51,533 nucleotides of DNA from Succinatimonas hippei YIT 12066 (GCF_000188195.1 NZ_GL831071.1:1-51533); one strand, 5' to 3'. Positions 34,324-44,373 are shown, numbered from the stretch's first letter. A program made the numbers and translations. Notes: a model not told the origin generated them from the sequence alone.

Positions 34324-35532
34324 ATGACTAATTATTCTAATAAATTTACTCATCACAAACTTTTTGCTGATCGCGCTGATAGAATAGATATTTCCCCACA
34401 AAGAATAACAGACTGCTCACAAAGCGACCTATTTCTACCACCCCAAATAAAAAAAGATAATCATTTTTCTTCAGAAAAGAATCTAAATTACAAAAATTTT
34501 TATTACGACTTATCCGGCAAAGATCTTAACATTCACGTCGCATATTCAATTTACAGATCCGTTTCATCTCATATTCCTATTACTTTATCGCAATATGTTT
34601 ATTTCACATATCTTTTAAACAAAAAAAGATTTCCTCGATTTCAACTGTTTTTAAACAGATATGCCGAATATGATCCTTGTGCTAACAAACTTACTGCTAA
34701 AACCGGTAATGAAAATTTTATAAACTCTTTAAATTTCGGCAACTTTAACATAAATACAATAGCCAATTACTTTAATAAATCAGAAAGAAATCCCTATTTA
34801 TTACTGGCAAATTTATGCAATCCCAATAAAGGCTTTTTTCAAATTATTGAAAATTTCATTCGCGATTTTGCATACGACAACTTCTCGTCTTTCATTTTAT
34901 CCGGAGAATATGAGCTTAAACTTCACTTAAGCAAAATCATGTTAATAGCCGGCGTACCTTACGGAAACATATACAAAGCCACCCGTATATCATTTAGAAA
35001 ATTACATGAACTTATAGAAGAAACAAAGACGGCAGCAGTTTCTGATAAGAAATTTAACCGTGGATCTAATAAATTATGTTTAAGTGCCTGTGATCACCCG
35101 GCAAAAGCTTTATTTTGCAACATTATGATAAGTTTTTATCAAATGGGCTTTAGAGTATTACATAATCATAATTTATCTACTCCGTTAAATGAATCCGGAC
35201 GACATAACTCGCATTTAATAGAACACACTTTAGCTATTGGCGCATATATGTCCGGCAAAACAATTTTTAAACGTATAGATTTTTATAAACCTTGGCACGG
35301 AAAATCACACTTTATTTTCTTTCCTTCATATGTAGAGTTTTTCTCTATTTTAAAACTGTTTTTAGAGAAAAATTGCGAAAGTTTAGTATGTGGTGACTGC
35401 GGAACACATTACGTTTATTTTGAAGAACTGCATAATGAATGGTTTAAAATATTAAAAAGCAATACATTTAATACTTGTCCTTACTGTCGTTCTTCTCAAA
35501 TAGATAAGATAAAAAATTATAAATTCTTTTAA
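34324..35532 (+). CDS. FlhC-like zinc-ribbon protein with long N-terminal region
   Basis: A 402-residue protein. From about residue 195 it recalls FlhC, the flagellar master activator subunit: a helical segment YELKLHLSKIMLIAGVPYGN followed by KATRISFRKLHELIEE (the helix-turn-helix-like part), then HPAKALFCNIMISFYQMGF (compare HASMFCNAWQFLLKTG in E. coli FlhC), and a C-terminal ribbon CGDC...CPYC, matching the FlhC four-Cys zinc site though the loop is longer. The first ~190 residues have no match I recognise. FlhC itself is about 190 residues and works with FlhD; no flhD or flagellar gene is nearby. AT-rich composition and isolated position suggest acquired or fast-evolving DNA. Confidence 0.5.
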   Translation: MTNYSNKFTHHKLFADRADRIDISPQRITDCSQSDLFLPPQIKKDNHFSSEKNLNYKNFYYDLSGKDLNIHVAYSIYRSVSSHIPITLSQYVYFTYLLNKKRFPRFQLFLNRYAEYDPCANKLTAKTGNENFINSLNFGNFNINTIANYFNKSERNPYLLLANLCNPNKGFFQIIENFIRDFAYDNFSSFILSGEYELKLHLSKIMLIAGVPYGNIYKATRISFRKLHELIEETKTAAVSDKKFNRGSNKLCLSACDHPAKALFCNIMISFYQMGFRVLHNHNLSTPLNESGRHNSHLIEHTLAIGAYMSGKTIFKRIDFYKPWHGKSHFIFFPSYVEFFSILKLFLEKNCESLVCGDCGTHYVYFEELHNEWFKILKSNTFNTCPYCRSSQIDKIKNYKFF

Positions 35533-35944
35533 TAAATATTTGTTATGTCTCGAACTAAAGACCAAAGGCATACTGCCAAATAACAATTAATGATGTTTTA
35601 AATTATGACGAACTCTTACGGCAAACCTACAGCAACTCAGACTTTGATAAATCTTCTGCCATAAATGATCCGTGCAGCATCAAAGTAAACGTTTTTATTA
35701 CATCTATACTTTATTATTGAATTCTCAACAATGCCATTTTCTTTATTGCATGATGGCCCTGCTTTCTAATATTAGACAATATATTACTGTAAGAAATAAT
35801 AAGGTTAACTAATAAGTTCTTTGTATAGAAAAACAAAAATGAACTGGCTTATAATTCAATTAATTTTCGGAAATTTCTTAAAATTCTACATAATGCAGAT
35901 GATCTATTTTGAAAAACACATTCACATTACTAGAAAATAAAATA
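35533..35944. other. Gene-free region, possibly a decayed coding sequence
   Basis: About 410 bases between the FlhC-like gene and the umuC end. Parts are less AT-rich and one frame reads protein-like for about 40 codons (around 35588-35720), with stops on both sides. No family is recognised and no good terminator is visible. Confidence 0.35.
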
Positions 35945-37300
35945 TTATTTTTCTTTGTTTTCCTCTATTGCATAAGAAACTTCAGGCAAATTATAAAAAT
36001 CAGCAAACGATTTGGATAAAAATTGGCGATTTAAATATTTTTTATCTTTTAATAAACCGCCTTGGGCTCCTAAATAAACAGTATTGCTTATTCTGCTATT
36101 CAACACATCAAGCGCCTGCATCAACGAATCTGCTTTCTGTTGTGAACCGATTTCAGGAGCTCTACAAAACAAATCACTTTGTTCTGTACGGGTAAAAGAA
36201 AAATCAGTCAAAATCACGCCGGCCTTCATATATTCATATCCCGGACGATACATTAAATCCAAAGCTTTTTTAGCTGCATTTATGAAATCACGCGTATCAT
36301 TGCTAAGATACGGCAAAACTATTGTCTCATCTGCAGAGTATTTCGCCTTGCTGCCATATAGCGATGTTCTTATATGAAAATGAAGACATTTACAATATTT
36401 TTGCTGACTCCTTAACTTTTCAGCAGCTTTAACAGTGTAATTAGCCAAAGCCTCAAAAATTTCTTCCTTGGTTAACAATCTTTCTTTAAAAGATCGTGAC
36501 CACATAATCTGGGATTGATTTTCTTCAGAAATATCTTCAACAATACAATTAATCCCGTTTAATTCTTTAGCTGTTTGTACTGCATTTATATTAAAATCTC
36601 TGCGTAATTTATTAAGATCTATCTGAGCAAATTGCCATGCTGTAAAAATGCCCATAGATTGAAGTTTTAAACTAAGCCTTTTACCTATTCCCCATATTTC
36701 TGACACAGGATTATTTTTTAAAAGAAAAAGTCTGGCTTTTTCATTTAATCCTGAAAAATAAGCACCGGAACGTTTTACTTTTCTTTTTGCATAATAACTT
36801 GCAAGCTTTGCTAATGTTTTCGTCGTTCCAATACCTATTCCAACCGGGATCCCTAAAGAATAAGCTAACGTATTTCTTACTTTGCATGCCAAATCTTTTG
36901 CACTTTCCTCTGTAGCTTTTTCTAAATAAATAAAAGACTCATCTATAGAATATTGTTCGACATGCGGACACATACTTTCCAAAGTTTTTACCACCCGACT
37001 GGAAATATCCAAATACAAATTAAAATTAGAGGAAAAAACCACTATATTTTTAGAATCTATTAAATTTTTAATTTTAAATACCGCCTCTCCCATTTTTATG
37101 CCTAAAGCTTTTGCTTCATCTGATCTGGCCACCACACAGCCATCATTATTAGAAAGAACTATTACCGGTTTAAAATTTAAATCAGGATGAAGTAAACGCT
37201 CACAAGAAACAAAAAAATTATTGCAATCCACTAATAAATATACGTGACAAAATTCTTTGCACAAATCTTCCTGATAAAACGAGAACATAATTAAAACCAA
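35945..37300 (-). CDS. umuC: Y-family DNA polymerase (UmuC-like)
   Basis: A 451-residue translesion polymerase. Motifs in order: YLLVDCNNFFVSCERLLHP (catalytic Asp), VVLSNNDGCVVARSDEAK, EQYSIDESFIYLE with the catalytic DE pair (about residues 115-120), GIPVGIGIGTTKTLAKLAS and the helix-hairpin-helix region SEIWGIGKRLSLKLQSMGI. The C-terminal DUF4113-type tail usual in UmuC seems present (LGAQGG...). The protein is about 25-30 residues longer than E. coli UmuC, partly from an N-terminal extension before CHVYLLVD; Met5 is an alternative start. There is no umuD next to it and no E. coli-type LexA box (CTGT-N8-ACAG) upstream. Confidence 0.92.
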   Translation of the reverse strand: MVLIMFSFYQEDLCKEFCHVYLLVDCNNFFVSCERLLHPDLNFKPVIVLSNNDGCVVARSDEAKALGIKMGEAVFKIKNLIDSKNIVVFSSNFNLYLDISSRVVKTLESMCPHVEQYSIDESFIYLEKATEESAKDLACKVRNTLAYSLGIPVGIGIGTTKTLAKLASYYAKRKVKRSGAYFSGLNEKARLFLLKNNPVSEIWGIGKRLSLKLQSMGIFTAWQFAQIDLNKLRRDFNINAVQTAKELNGINCIVEDISEENQSQIMWSRSFKERLLTKEEIFEALANYTVKAAEKLRSQQKYCKCLHFHIRTSLYGSKAKYSADETIVLPYLSNDTRDFINAAKKALDLMYRPGYEYMKAGVILTDFSFTRTEQSDLFCRAPEIGSQQKADSLMQALDVLNSRISNTVYLGAQGGLLKDKKYLNRQFLSKSFADFYNLPEVSYAIEENKEK

Positions 37301-37376
37301 AAGAAGCTAACTTGCGATAATTAATATAACAATCAGTCTACAAAGAATACATAATTATTTTTAAGTTTTTTTTAAA

Positions 37377-37396
37377 ATGATTTACACGTAAATCAT
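37377..37396. repeat. Perfect 20-base palindrome between umuC and M48 gene
   Basis: ATGATTTAC and GTAAATCAT are perfect nine-base arms with a two-base centre. It lies 76 bases upstream of umuC and about 100 upstream of the protease gene, upstream of a TATAAT at 37427-37432. Its position in a divergent region fits an operator. It does not match the gammaproteobacterial LexA box. Confidence 0.5.
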
Positions 37397-37494
37397 GATA
37401 AGATATTACAGACATATAAAAACTTATATAATAAAAACAAGAAGTTAATTTTATAAATATCACTATATACAGCAATAAAAGGACCAATTTTTCC

Positions 37495-38295
37495 ATGAAA
37501 AAACTGCTTATCGTTTTATTTTTTATCACAACTCTTAGCAGTTGTACTTATACAACATTATCCGGTTTTACCAATTACAATCGATCTCAATTAATGCTGA
37601 CTTCTGCGGACCAAATCAATACTCAAGCTGATCAAGCTTATTCACAAGTAATAAAACAAGCAAAAGATAAAAAACTTTTAAACACAAATAAACAAACAAC
37701 GGCAAGAGTAAAGCGTATTGCTAATAAGCTTATAGCAGCCACTTCCGCTTTTCGTCCTGACGCCAAACAATGGAATTGGGAAGTCAATGTAATTACCAGT
37801 GATACTGTAAATGCTTGGTGTATGCCAGGAGGTAAAATTGTCGTTTATTCAGGTATCATTAACAAATTAAAACTAACTGATGATGAAATAGCCATTGTGG
37901 TCGGTCACGAAATAGTTCACGCTCTGCGCGAACACAGCAGAGAACAGCAAAGTCGTGAAATGATAAAAAGCGGTATTATAGCTATAGCTGCCATAATGGG
38001 AGCAGATCGCGGAACATTAGCTCTTGGCAACACCGTAGCCAATCTAGGTTTCTCCTTGCCATTTAACCGCCAACAAGAAACAGAAGCTGATACAATCGGT
38101 TTAGAGCTTGCATACCGGGCCGGTTTTAATCCTGATGCTGCGGTAAGTGTATGGCAAAAAATGAGTAAAATGGGAGGAGAGCAACCTCCTGAATTTTTAA
38201 GTACTCATCCGTCTTATGAACACAGAATTGACAATTTGCAGCAAATTGCCAACCAATTGAAATTAATGAAGAGAAAAAACAGCTCCAAAATCTGA
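37495..38295 (+). CDS. M48-family lipoprotein metalloprotease (LoiP/YggG-like)
   Basis: A 266-residue zinc metalloprotease. A lipoprotein signal (LSSC, Cys at residue 17) should anchor it to a membrane facing the periplasm. The catalytic HExxH is in VVGHEIVHALREHSRE (about residues 138-145) and the third ligand Glu in RQQETEADTIGLELAYRAG. MPGGKIVVYSGII and STHPSYEHRI are standard for the family. Related E. coli proteins LoiP and BepA degrade or assist outer-membrane proteins. It stands alone with a terminator shared with convergent eno. Confidence 0.92.
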   Translation: MKKLLIVLFFITTLSSCTYTTLSGFTNYNRSQLMLTSADQINTQADQAYSQVIKQAKDKKLLNTNKQTTARVKRIANKLIAATSAFRPDAKQWNWEVNVITSDTVNAWCMPGGKIVVYSGIINKLKLTDDEIAIVVGHEIVHALREHSREQQSREMIKSGIIAIAAIMGADRGTLALGNTVANLGFSLPFNRQQETEADTIGLELAYRAGFNPDAAVSVWQKMSKMGGEQPPEFLSTHPSYEHRIDNLQQIANQLKLMKRKNSSKI

Positions 38296-38330
38296 TAAAA
38301 AACTTGTCAAGAAAAAACCTCACTTATCAT

Positions 38331-38370
38331 AAACCCCGCTATTTGATCACTTAATCGATAACGGGGTTTT
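38331..38370. terminator. Bidirectional terminator between M48 gene and eno
   Basis: AAACCCCGCTAT pairs with ATAACGGGGTTT, one of two flanking sides being T-rich in each direction (TTTTATAT rightward, TTTATGAT leftward). It lies between convergent gene ends. Confidence 0.85.
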
Positions 38371-38396
38371 ATATAGCAAAAAACTCTAAACAAGAA

Positions 38397-39704
<1,308 letters not shown>

Positions 39705-39767
39705 TTAACTAACTTATGTTAGTTTAACCTAACCAATAAAAACTTTAAAGACTACTGCATATTTTTA

Positions 39768-40550
39768 TTAATTATGACGAAGCCAAAACGGACTTTTATA
39801 AATAAATTCAGAGCATAACTTTCTAAATGCCTTAGCAGCAGGACTATCCGGCATGGCGGTTACAAGAGGGCGACCTAAAATAATACTTTCATCAAGAGAT
39901 TTATCTTCGGGAATAATAGCTTTAAATACATTTTTTCTAAATATTCTTACTACTTCATTTTGAATTTCATTTAAAACAGATTCACCATTGCTTCCATAAC
40001 TGCGTAAAATCCCAGCCAAAACAGCATGACAAAGACCTTTTTCTTCTAAAGAATTTACATACTCAACCACTGTACTTAAAGCAGATGTGGAGTAATATTC
40101 ACAAGGAAGAGGAACGATAAAAGCGTGACTTGCGCATAAAGCATTGAGAGTTAAAACATCAAAAGTCGAAGGACAATCTATAAAAATATAATCATAATTT
40201 TTATTAAGAACATCTAGTTTTCTTTTTAAAGTCAAAAATCCTTCTTTTTGATTATAAAGAGCCACTTGAACAGCCACTAAATCATCAGAAGCTTTTATAA
40301 CATCCAAATTAGTATTTGCGGTTTTCTCAACAAAGTCATAAATATCATCATCTGCAATAAGAGCTCCGGCAAAACCTAATTTGGGATCTTTTTTAAGACC
40401 TAAAGCTAACGAAGCACTTGCGTGAGCATCTAAATCTACCAATAAAACTTTATATGCAAGATCGGCAATACCTGCTGCAAGATTAACTGCCGCAACAGTT
40501 TTGCCGCTACCGCCCTTAGGATTAACAAATGATGTAATTAATGCTGTCAT
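39768..40550 (-). CDS. Orphan ParA-family ATPase
   Basis: A 260-residue deviant-Walker ATPase. FVNPKGGSGKTVAAVNLAAG (residues ~8-27) carries the signature Lys before GG, VLLVDLDAHASASLAL is the A' motif and DYIFIDCPSTFDVLTLNAL is Walker B. It matches Soj/ParA proteins that position chromosomes, plasmids or protein clusters. No parB or centromere-like repeats are adjacent, so the cargo is unknown. It is upstream of eno on the same strand, 84 bases apart. A mobile-element remnant lies upstream. Confidence 0.88.
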   Translation of the reverse strand: MTALITSFVNPKGGSGKTVAAVNLAAGIADLAYKVLLVDLDAHASASLALGLKKDPKLGFAGALIADDDIYDFVEKTANTNLDVIKASDDLVAVQVALYNQKEGFLTLKRKLDVLNKNYDYIFIDCPSTFDVLTLNALCASHAFIVPLPCEYYSTSALSTVVEYVNSLEEKGLCHAVLAGILRSYGSNGESVLNEIQNEVVRIFRKNVFKAIIPEDKSLDESIILGRPLVTAMPDSPAAKAFRKLCSEFIYKSPFWLRHN

Positions 40551-41210
40551 TTCACTATTCTTTTTTAATCATGATATCCTCATCATACCTGTCCTAAGAC
40601 ATCTATTCCACTCATTCATAGCTCATCGTGATCAAATTAATTGACGTTCCGGACTAAAGGCCTGAGATCCTTCCGCAAAACAACAATACTGTTGTAAGCT
40701 GCAGCTGGTTCCTACTGCCGACATCCAACGAGATTTTCTTGTCGAGATATCCGGGCAAATCCTACCCTTCTGATATGTTTTGTGCGGCATTGTGGTCGAC
40801 ATTAGCCTCATACCTGCACTTTACGCACTTGAATTCTGTCTGCTATTTGAGCTGATCTTTTTTTAACAAATTGATACATAATCTATATTGCCAATCAATT
40901 ATGAACATTCTTTTACAAACAAATTTTGCCATATTGTTAAAGATCTCTGCTGTAAAATAATTGTGATTTCATACTTTGGGCTGTTAATGAAATAATTTGT
41001 TACAATGATTCTCGCATCATAATGATGCAAAATTTTTTTGCCGCAAATAAGCGGTAAAGACATAGTGCAAATTCTTTAGTGACGATACTCTTTCTGTGTT
41101 TTTTCTTCTATCGTCAATGTATTTGCCTTATAAAGCTTGTCTTATATAAGTATTTACAAAAGCAAGTATTTTCCTATAATTCAAAAATTTTGCTTAAACG
41201 AGGTCAATTA
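40551..41210. other. Intergenic region with decayed insertion sequence
   Basis: 660 bases without an intact gene. About 40610-40860 is less AT-rich than the flanks and contains the TnpB remnant (listed separately) and its 3' flank. From about 40930 to 41210 the sequence is AT-rich and should include the promoter of the polyamine-binding protein. The open frame beginning at 41079 is an upstream extension of that gene without Shine-Dalgarno support. Confidence 0.6.
40762..40842 (-). pseudogene. IS200/IS605-type TnpB remnant (C-terminal end)
   Basis: On the minus strand 26 codons read QTEFKCVKC followed by YEANVDHNAAQNIS and a stop. This is the characteristic end of TnpB: the second CxxC of its zinc ribbon followed by the D-x-NAA-x-NI motif that carries the last RuvC Asp. 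The rest of tnpB is missing, with a stop codon immediately upstream in frame. The sequence beyond the stop toward ~40610 is probably the old element's right end and guide-RNA region. Confidence 0.55.
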
Positions 41211-42326
41211 ATGAAAAACGTAAAATACTGCTTATCCGCTGCTCTTTTAACAGCTTCAGCCTCTTGCGTTTTTGCAGCGGATTTGAATATATGGAACTGG
41301 AGTGATTATATTGCTGAAGATACAGTTGATAACTTTATAAAAGAAACAAAAATAGATGCCAACTATGTTTTATTTGATTCCAATGAGCTGGTAGAAGCAC
41401 GACTTCTGTCAGGCAGCTCAGGGTTTGATGCTTGTATGATGACAAGCTATTATGTACCGCGTTTAGCAAAAGCTGGTGCGATTGAAAAAATTGATAAAAC
41501 CAAAATACCTAATTGGTCGCATTTGGAAGAAAAACGCATGAAACTGCTTGCAACATTAGATCCGAATAACGATTACGCATATCCCTACACTGAAATTTCG
41601 TTAGGAATAGGATACAACAAAGAAAAAATTGCTGAAATTTTCGGACCTGAGTATAAAGTAGATTCTTGGGATTTTCTCTTTAAAAAAGAGAATTCGGATA
41701 AATTAAAAAAATGCGGTATCGCTGTTTTAGATTCGCCTATAGAAATAGTATCTGCCGTAATGCATTATTTAGGAAAAGATCCAGCATCAGAAAAATCCTC
41801 TGACTATAAAGAAGCAAAAGCTTTATTAACCGCTTTTGCTTCAAATGTAGCATATTTTCATTCTTCGCGTTATATCAATGATTTAGCTTCTGGAGAGATC
41901 TGTGCAGCTATAGGATATTCTGGCGATATATTGCAAGCAGCCAACCGCGCAGCTCTTGCCAATCAAAATTACACTATAGAATATACTTTCCCCAAAGAAG
42001 GCAGTCTTTTATGGTTTGACTGCTGGACAATTCCGCGCGGAGCAAAAAACAAAGATAATGCTTATAAGTGGTTTAATTATCTAATGAAAGATGATGTGGC
42101 CAGCAGCGTTTCCAATGAAATCAAATACATTTTGCCGGTAAAAGGAGCAATTAATTTGCTTTCTGACAATTTAAAAAATAATCCTAATGTCAATTTAACC
42201 GATGAAATGTACTCAAAAGCATATTTTCCGCAGACACCTACATCAAAAGTATCAAGAATAACCAATCGCATTTGGAACTCAATGAAATTAAATTCTTCTG
42301 CAGAAGATGAATCCGGATGGAATTAA
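41211..42326 (+). CDS. Polyamine ABC transporter substrate-binding protein (PotD/PotF-like)
   Basis: A periplasmic spermidine/putrescine-binding family protein of 371 residues from this start, which has GAGGT seven to eleven bases upstream and is followed by a good signal peptide ending VFAAD. NIWNWSDYIAEDTVDNF, DACMMTSYYVPRLAKAGAI, YAYPYTEISLGIGYN and WFDCWTIPRGAKN are typical. The open frame extends 44 codons further upstream but that part is not protein-like in context. The permease and ATPase genes are not adjacent, so it is an orphan binding protein. Ligand not determined. Confidence 0.9.
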   Translation: MKNVKYCLSAALLTASASCVFAADLNIWNWSDYIAEDTVDNFIKETKIDANYVLFDSNELVEARLLSGSSGFDACMMTSYYVPRLAKAGAIEKIDKTKIPNWSHLEEKRMKLLATLDPNNDYAYPYTEISLGIGYNKEKIAEIFGPEYKVDSWDFLFKKENSDKLKKCGIAVLDSPIEIVSAVMHYLGKDPASEKSSDYKEAKALLTAFASNVAYFHSSRYINDLASGEICAAIGYSGDILQAANRAALANQNYTIEYTFPKEGSLLWFDCWTIPRGAKNKDNAYKWFNYLMKDDVASSVSNEIKYILPVKGAINLLSDNLKNNPNVNLTDEMYSKAYFPQTPTSKVSRITNRIWNSMKLNSSAEDESGWN

Positions 42327-42349
42327 TATTAACTTGATATACTAACCTT

Positions 42350-42385
42350 GGCCGCACAACATATAGCGGCCTATTATTTTATATT
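42350..42385 (+). terminator. Terminator of the polyamine-binding protein gene
   Basis: GGCCGC pairs with GCGGCC around a ten-base loop, followed by TATTATTTTATATTT. It lies 24 bases after the stop codon and just before the convergent end of the dnaX tau frame. Confidence 0.8.
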
Positions 42386-42392
42386 TATCTCA

Positions 42393-44363
42393 TTAGTGAA
42401 CATCAGTATATAAATCTATACGCATCTTGTATAAATCTTCACCAAGATCATTTAAAAGCTCTGTAAGTTTACGATTAGACAATAAAGCATTTCTCGTTGC
42501 ATTTAATTGTTTGATAAACAAAGCACAAGCCTGTAAATAAGGGCACCCTTCCGGAGCTTGAGAAGTTAACTCAATATCAATATCCACCGGTTTTGAGTTG
42601 GATATTGAGAACTTCGTTACTAAATTATGTTTCCAAGTTGGATCGGTAGCCAACAATTTAAAATCATCACTTATATATATAATCCACTTATTCGGATCCG
42701 CCTCATTTTGTTTTCTAATAGTGTACAGTAAAGCTGCAAAATCCGGCCCTGACGAATAACCGGCTTTTAATATTGTTTGATACCAAGGATCAATTTTCGC
42801 TACTTCATCTAAAAAATCATTGGGCTCTAGCAAGCGTTTTCCTTTAAAAGATAATTGATTTTGAAAACTTTGCTGATAAGCATTTTGAACCTGCTGTTTT
42901 GAGACTTTCGCGGGATTGCCGTCTTGAATTTCATTTACAACAGCATCTTCAACATCAGCATAAAACAACATATCCTGTGAATTATCAAGAGGCATATCAG
43001 TGTAATCTATTTCACTATCATCAACTGAAATTTCAGAATCTACTTGTTGGTTTTCAACTTCATCTGCCTCATTTAAAAGGATCTGTTGACCATGCTTATC
43101 TGATAAATCATTATTTTCTGAAACAGGCAAATTAGCTGCATCATTACCTTTTTTATAAACATCTTGCTCTTTAAAATATAAAGCACGTTTATCAATAGCA
43201 GCCTTTTGAATTTGCTTTAAAGCAAAATTCAAAATTTCTTCCTTAGAAGTTTCTTTTAGTAATTTTGTATTACTATAATTTTTCCCTTTAGGAATAATTA
43301 ATTTACAACCAAAATCCGAATCAGAAAAAATAATATCTTTGCAATTTAGCGGTGATTCATCATCAAAAGGATCACTTTCTATTGTTTTTAATGTATATTC
43401 GCAAGCTGCGCCATGATCTGTAAAAGAGTTTTCGCTCTTAATATGCTTTAAACTAAAATCATCTTGAGTATTTAAACCTTCATTTGAAAATTTTATTTCT
43501 TGTGCCTTTGCTATTATTTCACTCTTAAGTTTATTTTTCTGCTCTGCTTCATCGGGCGCATACTCAAGATCTTCATCAATAAAAAAGTTATCGCTATTTT
43601 TATCCGATTGTTTCTCTTCTAATGCTTCATTATTTACTGCACTTTGAGCTTCGCTTTCAGACTTACTTATAGAATCATGCGACACGTCCAAAAGAGATAA
43701 AGATCCATTGTCATCATCTTTATCTTCTAACTCTTGACTATTATCCAGATCTATTGGGGCCTCTTGAGGAGCAACTAAAGATAAGGCAGAAACATCTCCG
43801 CCTGAAAAAGGATCATTTAAAAATACCTCCTTATCCTCAACCATATTTTTTGCATAAGAAGATCTTGATTCTTGAGGTTGTACTGAACGTCCTAATTCGA
43901 TTCCTAAAGAGGTAATTTTAGCAAGCTGACCGGATATTCCATCTTCTTTAACATTGACTTCGTGATCTTGCATAATTTGCAAAGCTGAAGTTATATCCGT
44001 TAAATAATTGTTTATATCCTCAGCCAATGATAAAAAATCTTGATCTTTCTTATCAAAAGAAGAAGCACTAGTTATTTTTCCTAAACCTTCCTTAACTGAT
44101 AATACTCCACTGGTATTTTTACTTTCAGGCGATAATATTTCTGTCTCAGTTTGTGTTTTAGTAGAAGTTGATGTCTTAACTATCACATCAGATTTAAGAT
44201 CAGAATTTTCGGCAAGAAGCTTCAAAGAGGCAGTAACATTATCAAGATTTAGCTTATGATTTGCCGTAGGAGGTTTGGGCAAATTATCTACCTGATATTG
44301 TAAAGTTTTAGATTGTAATGATACGTAATCAGGTGTTATAGGATTGTCTTCACCTATCCATTC
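42393..44363 (-). CDS. dnaX: dnaX -1 frame: tau-specific linker and C-terminal domain
   Basis: This frame is open from the slippery tract (first codon GAA at 44363) to 42393, 656 residues. Its own first plausible start is only a TTG at 44282 with no good Shine-Dalgarno sequence, so it is best read as the downstream part of dnaX reached by frameshift. Most of it (about 500 residues) is an Asp/Glu/Ser/Lys-rich, probably disordered linker. The last ~130 residues resemble E. coli tau domain V, which binds polymerase alpha: DFLDEVAKIDPWYQTILKAG (compare DPWAAQVSQL), KWIIYISDDFKLL and KPVDIDIELTSQAPEGCPY. Joined to the gamma part it would give a protein of about 1026 residues against 643 in E. coli. 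Confidence 0.75.
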   Translation of the reverse strand, partial: EWIGEDNPITPDYVSLQSKTLQYQVDNLPKPPTANHKLNLDNVTASLKLLAENSDLKSDVIVKTSTSTKTQTETEILSPESKNTSGVLSVKEGLGKITSASSFDKKDQDFLSLAEDINNYLTDITSALQIMQDHEVNVKEDGISGQLAKITSLGIELGRSVQPQESRSSYAKNMVEDKEVFLNDPFSGGDVSALSLVAPQEAPIDLDNSQELEDKDDDNGSLSLLDVSHDSISKSESEAQSAVNNEALEEKQSDKNSDNFFIDEDLEYAPDEAEQKNKLKSEIIAKAQEIKFSNEGLNTQDDFSLKHIKSENSFTDHGAACEYTLKTIESDPFDDESPLNCKDIIFSDSDFGCKLIIPKGKNYSNTKLLKETSKEEILNFALKQIQKAAIDKRALYFKEQDVYKKGNDAANLPVSENNDLSDKHGQQILLNEADEVENQQVDSEISVDDSEIDYTDMPLDNSQDMLFYADVEDAVVNEIQDGNPAKVSKQQVQNAYQQSFQNQLSFKGKRLLEPNDFLDEVAKIDPWYQTILKAGYSSGPDFAALLYTIRKQNEADPNKWIIYISDDFKLLATDPTWKHNLVTKFSISNSKPVDIDIELTSQAPEGCPYLQACALFIKQLNATRNALLSNRKLTELLNDLGEDLYKMRIDLYTDVH

Positions 44364-44373
44364 TTTTTTTTTT
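44338..44373 (-). promoter_or_regulatory. dnaX frameshift site (A10-G slippery tract with downstream hairpin)
   Basis: On the minus strand ten A residues (44364-44373) are followed by G. In the zero frame codons are GAA AAA AAA AAG AAT GGA TAG. A -1 slip on A-AAA-AAG puts GAA TGG in frame and opens the tau frame. Five bases further a small hairpin ATAGG/CCTAT (44338-44357, ten-base loop) covers the gamma stop codon. The tract is also long enough for transcriptional slippage, where one extra A gives the same tau frame. Confidence 0.7.

Noticed and set aside
41079-41210. 44 extra N-terminal codons for the polyamine-binding protein
   Set aside because: The Met at 41211 has a good Shine-Dalgarno sequence and begins a normal signal peptide; the upstream part has neither.
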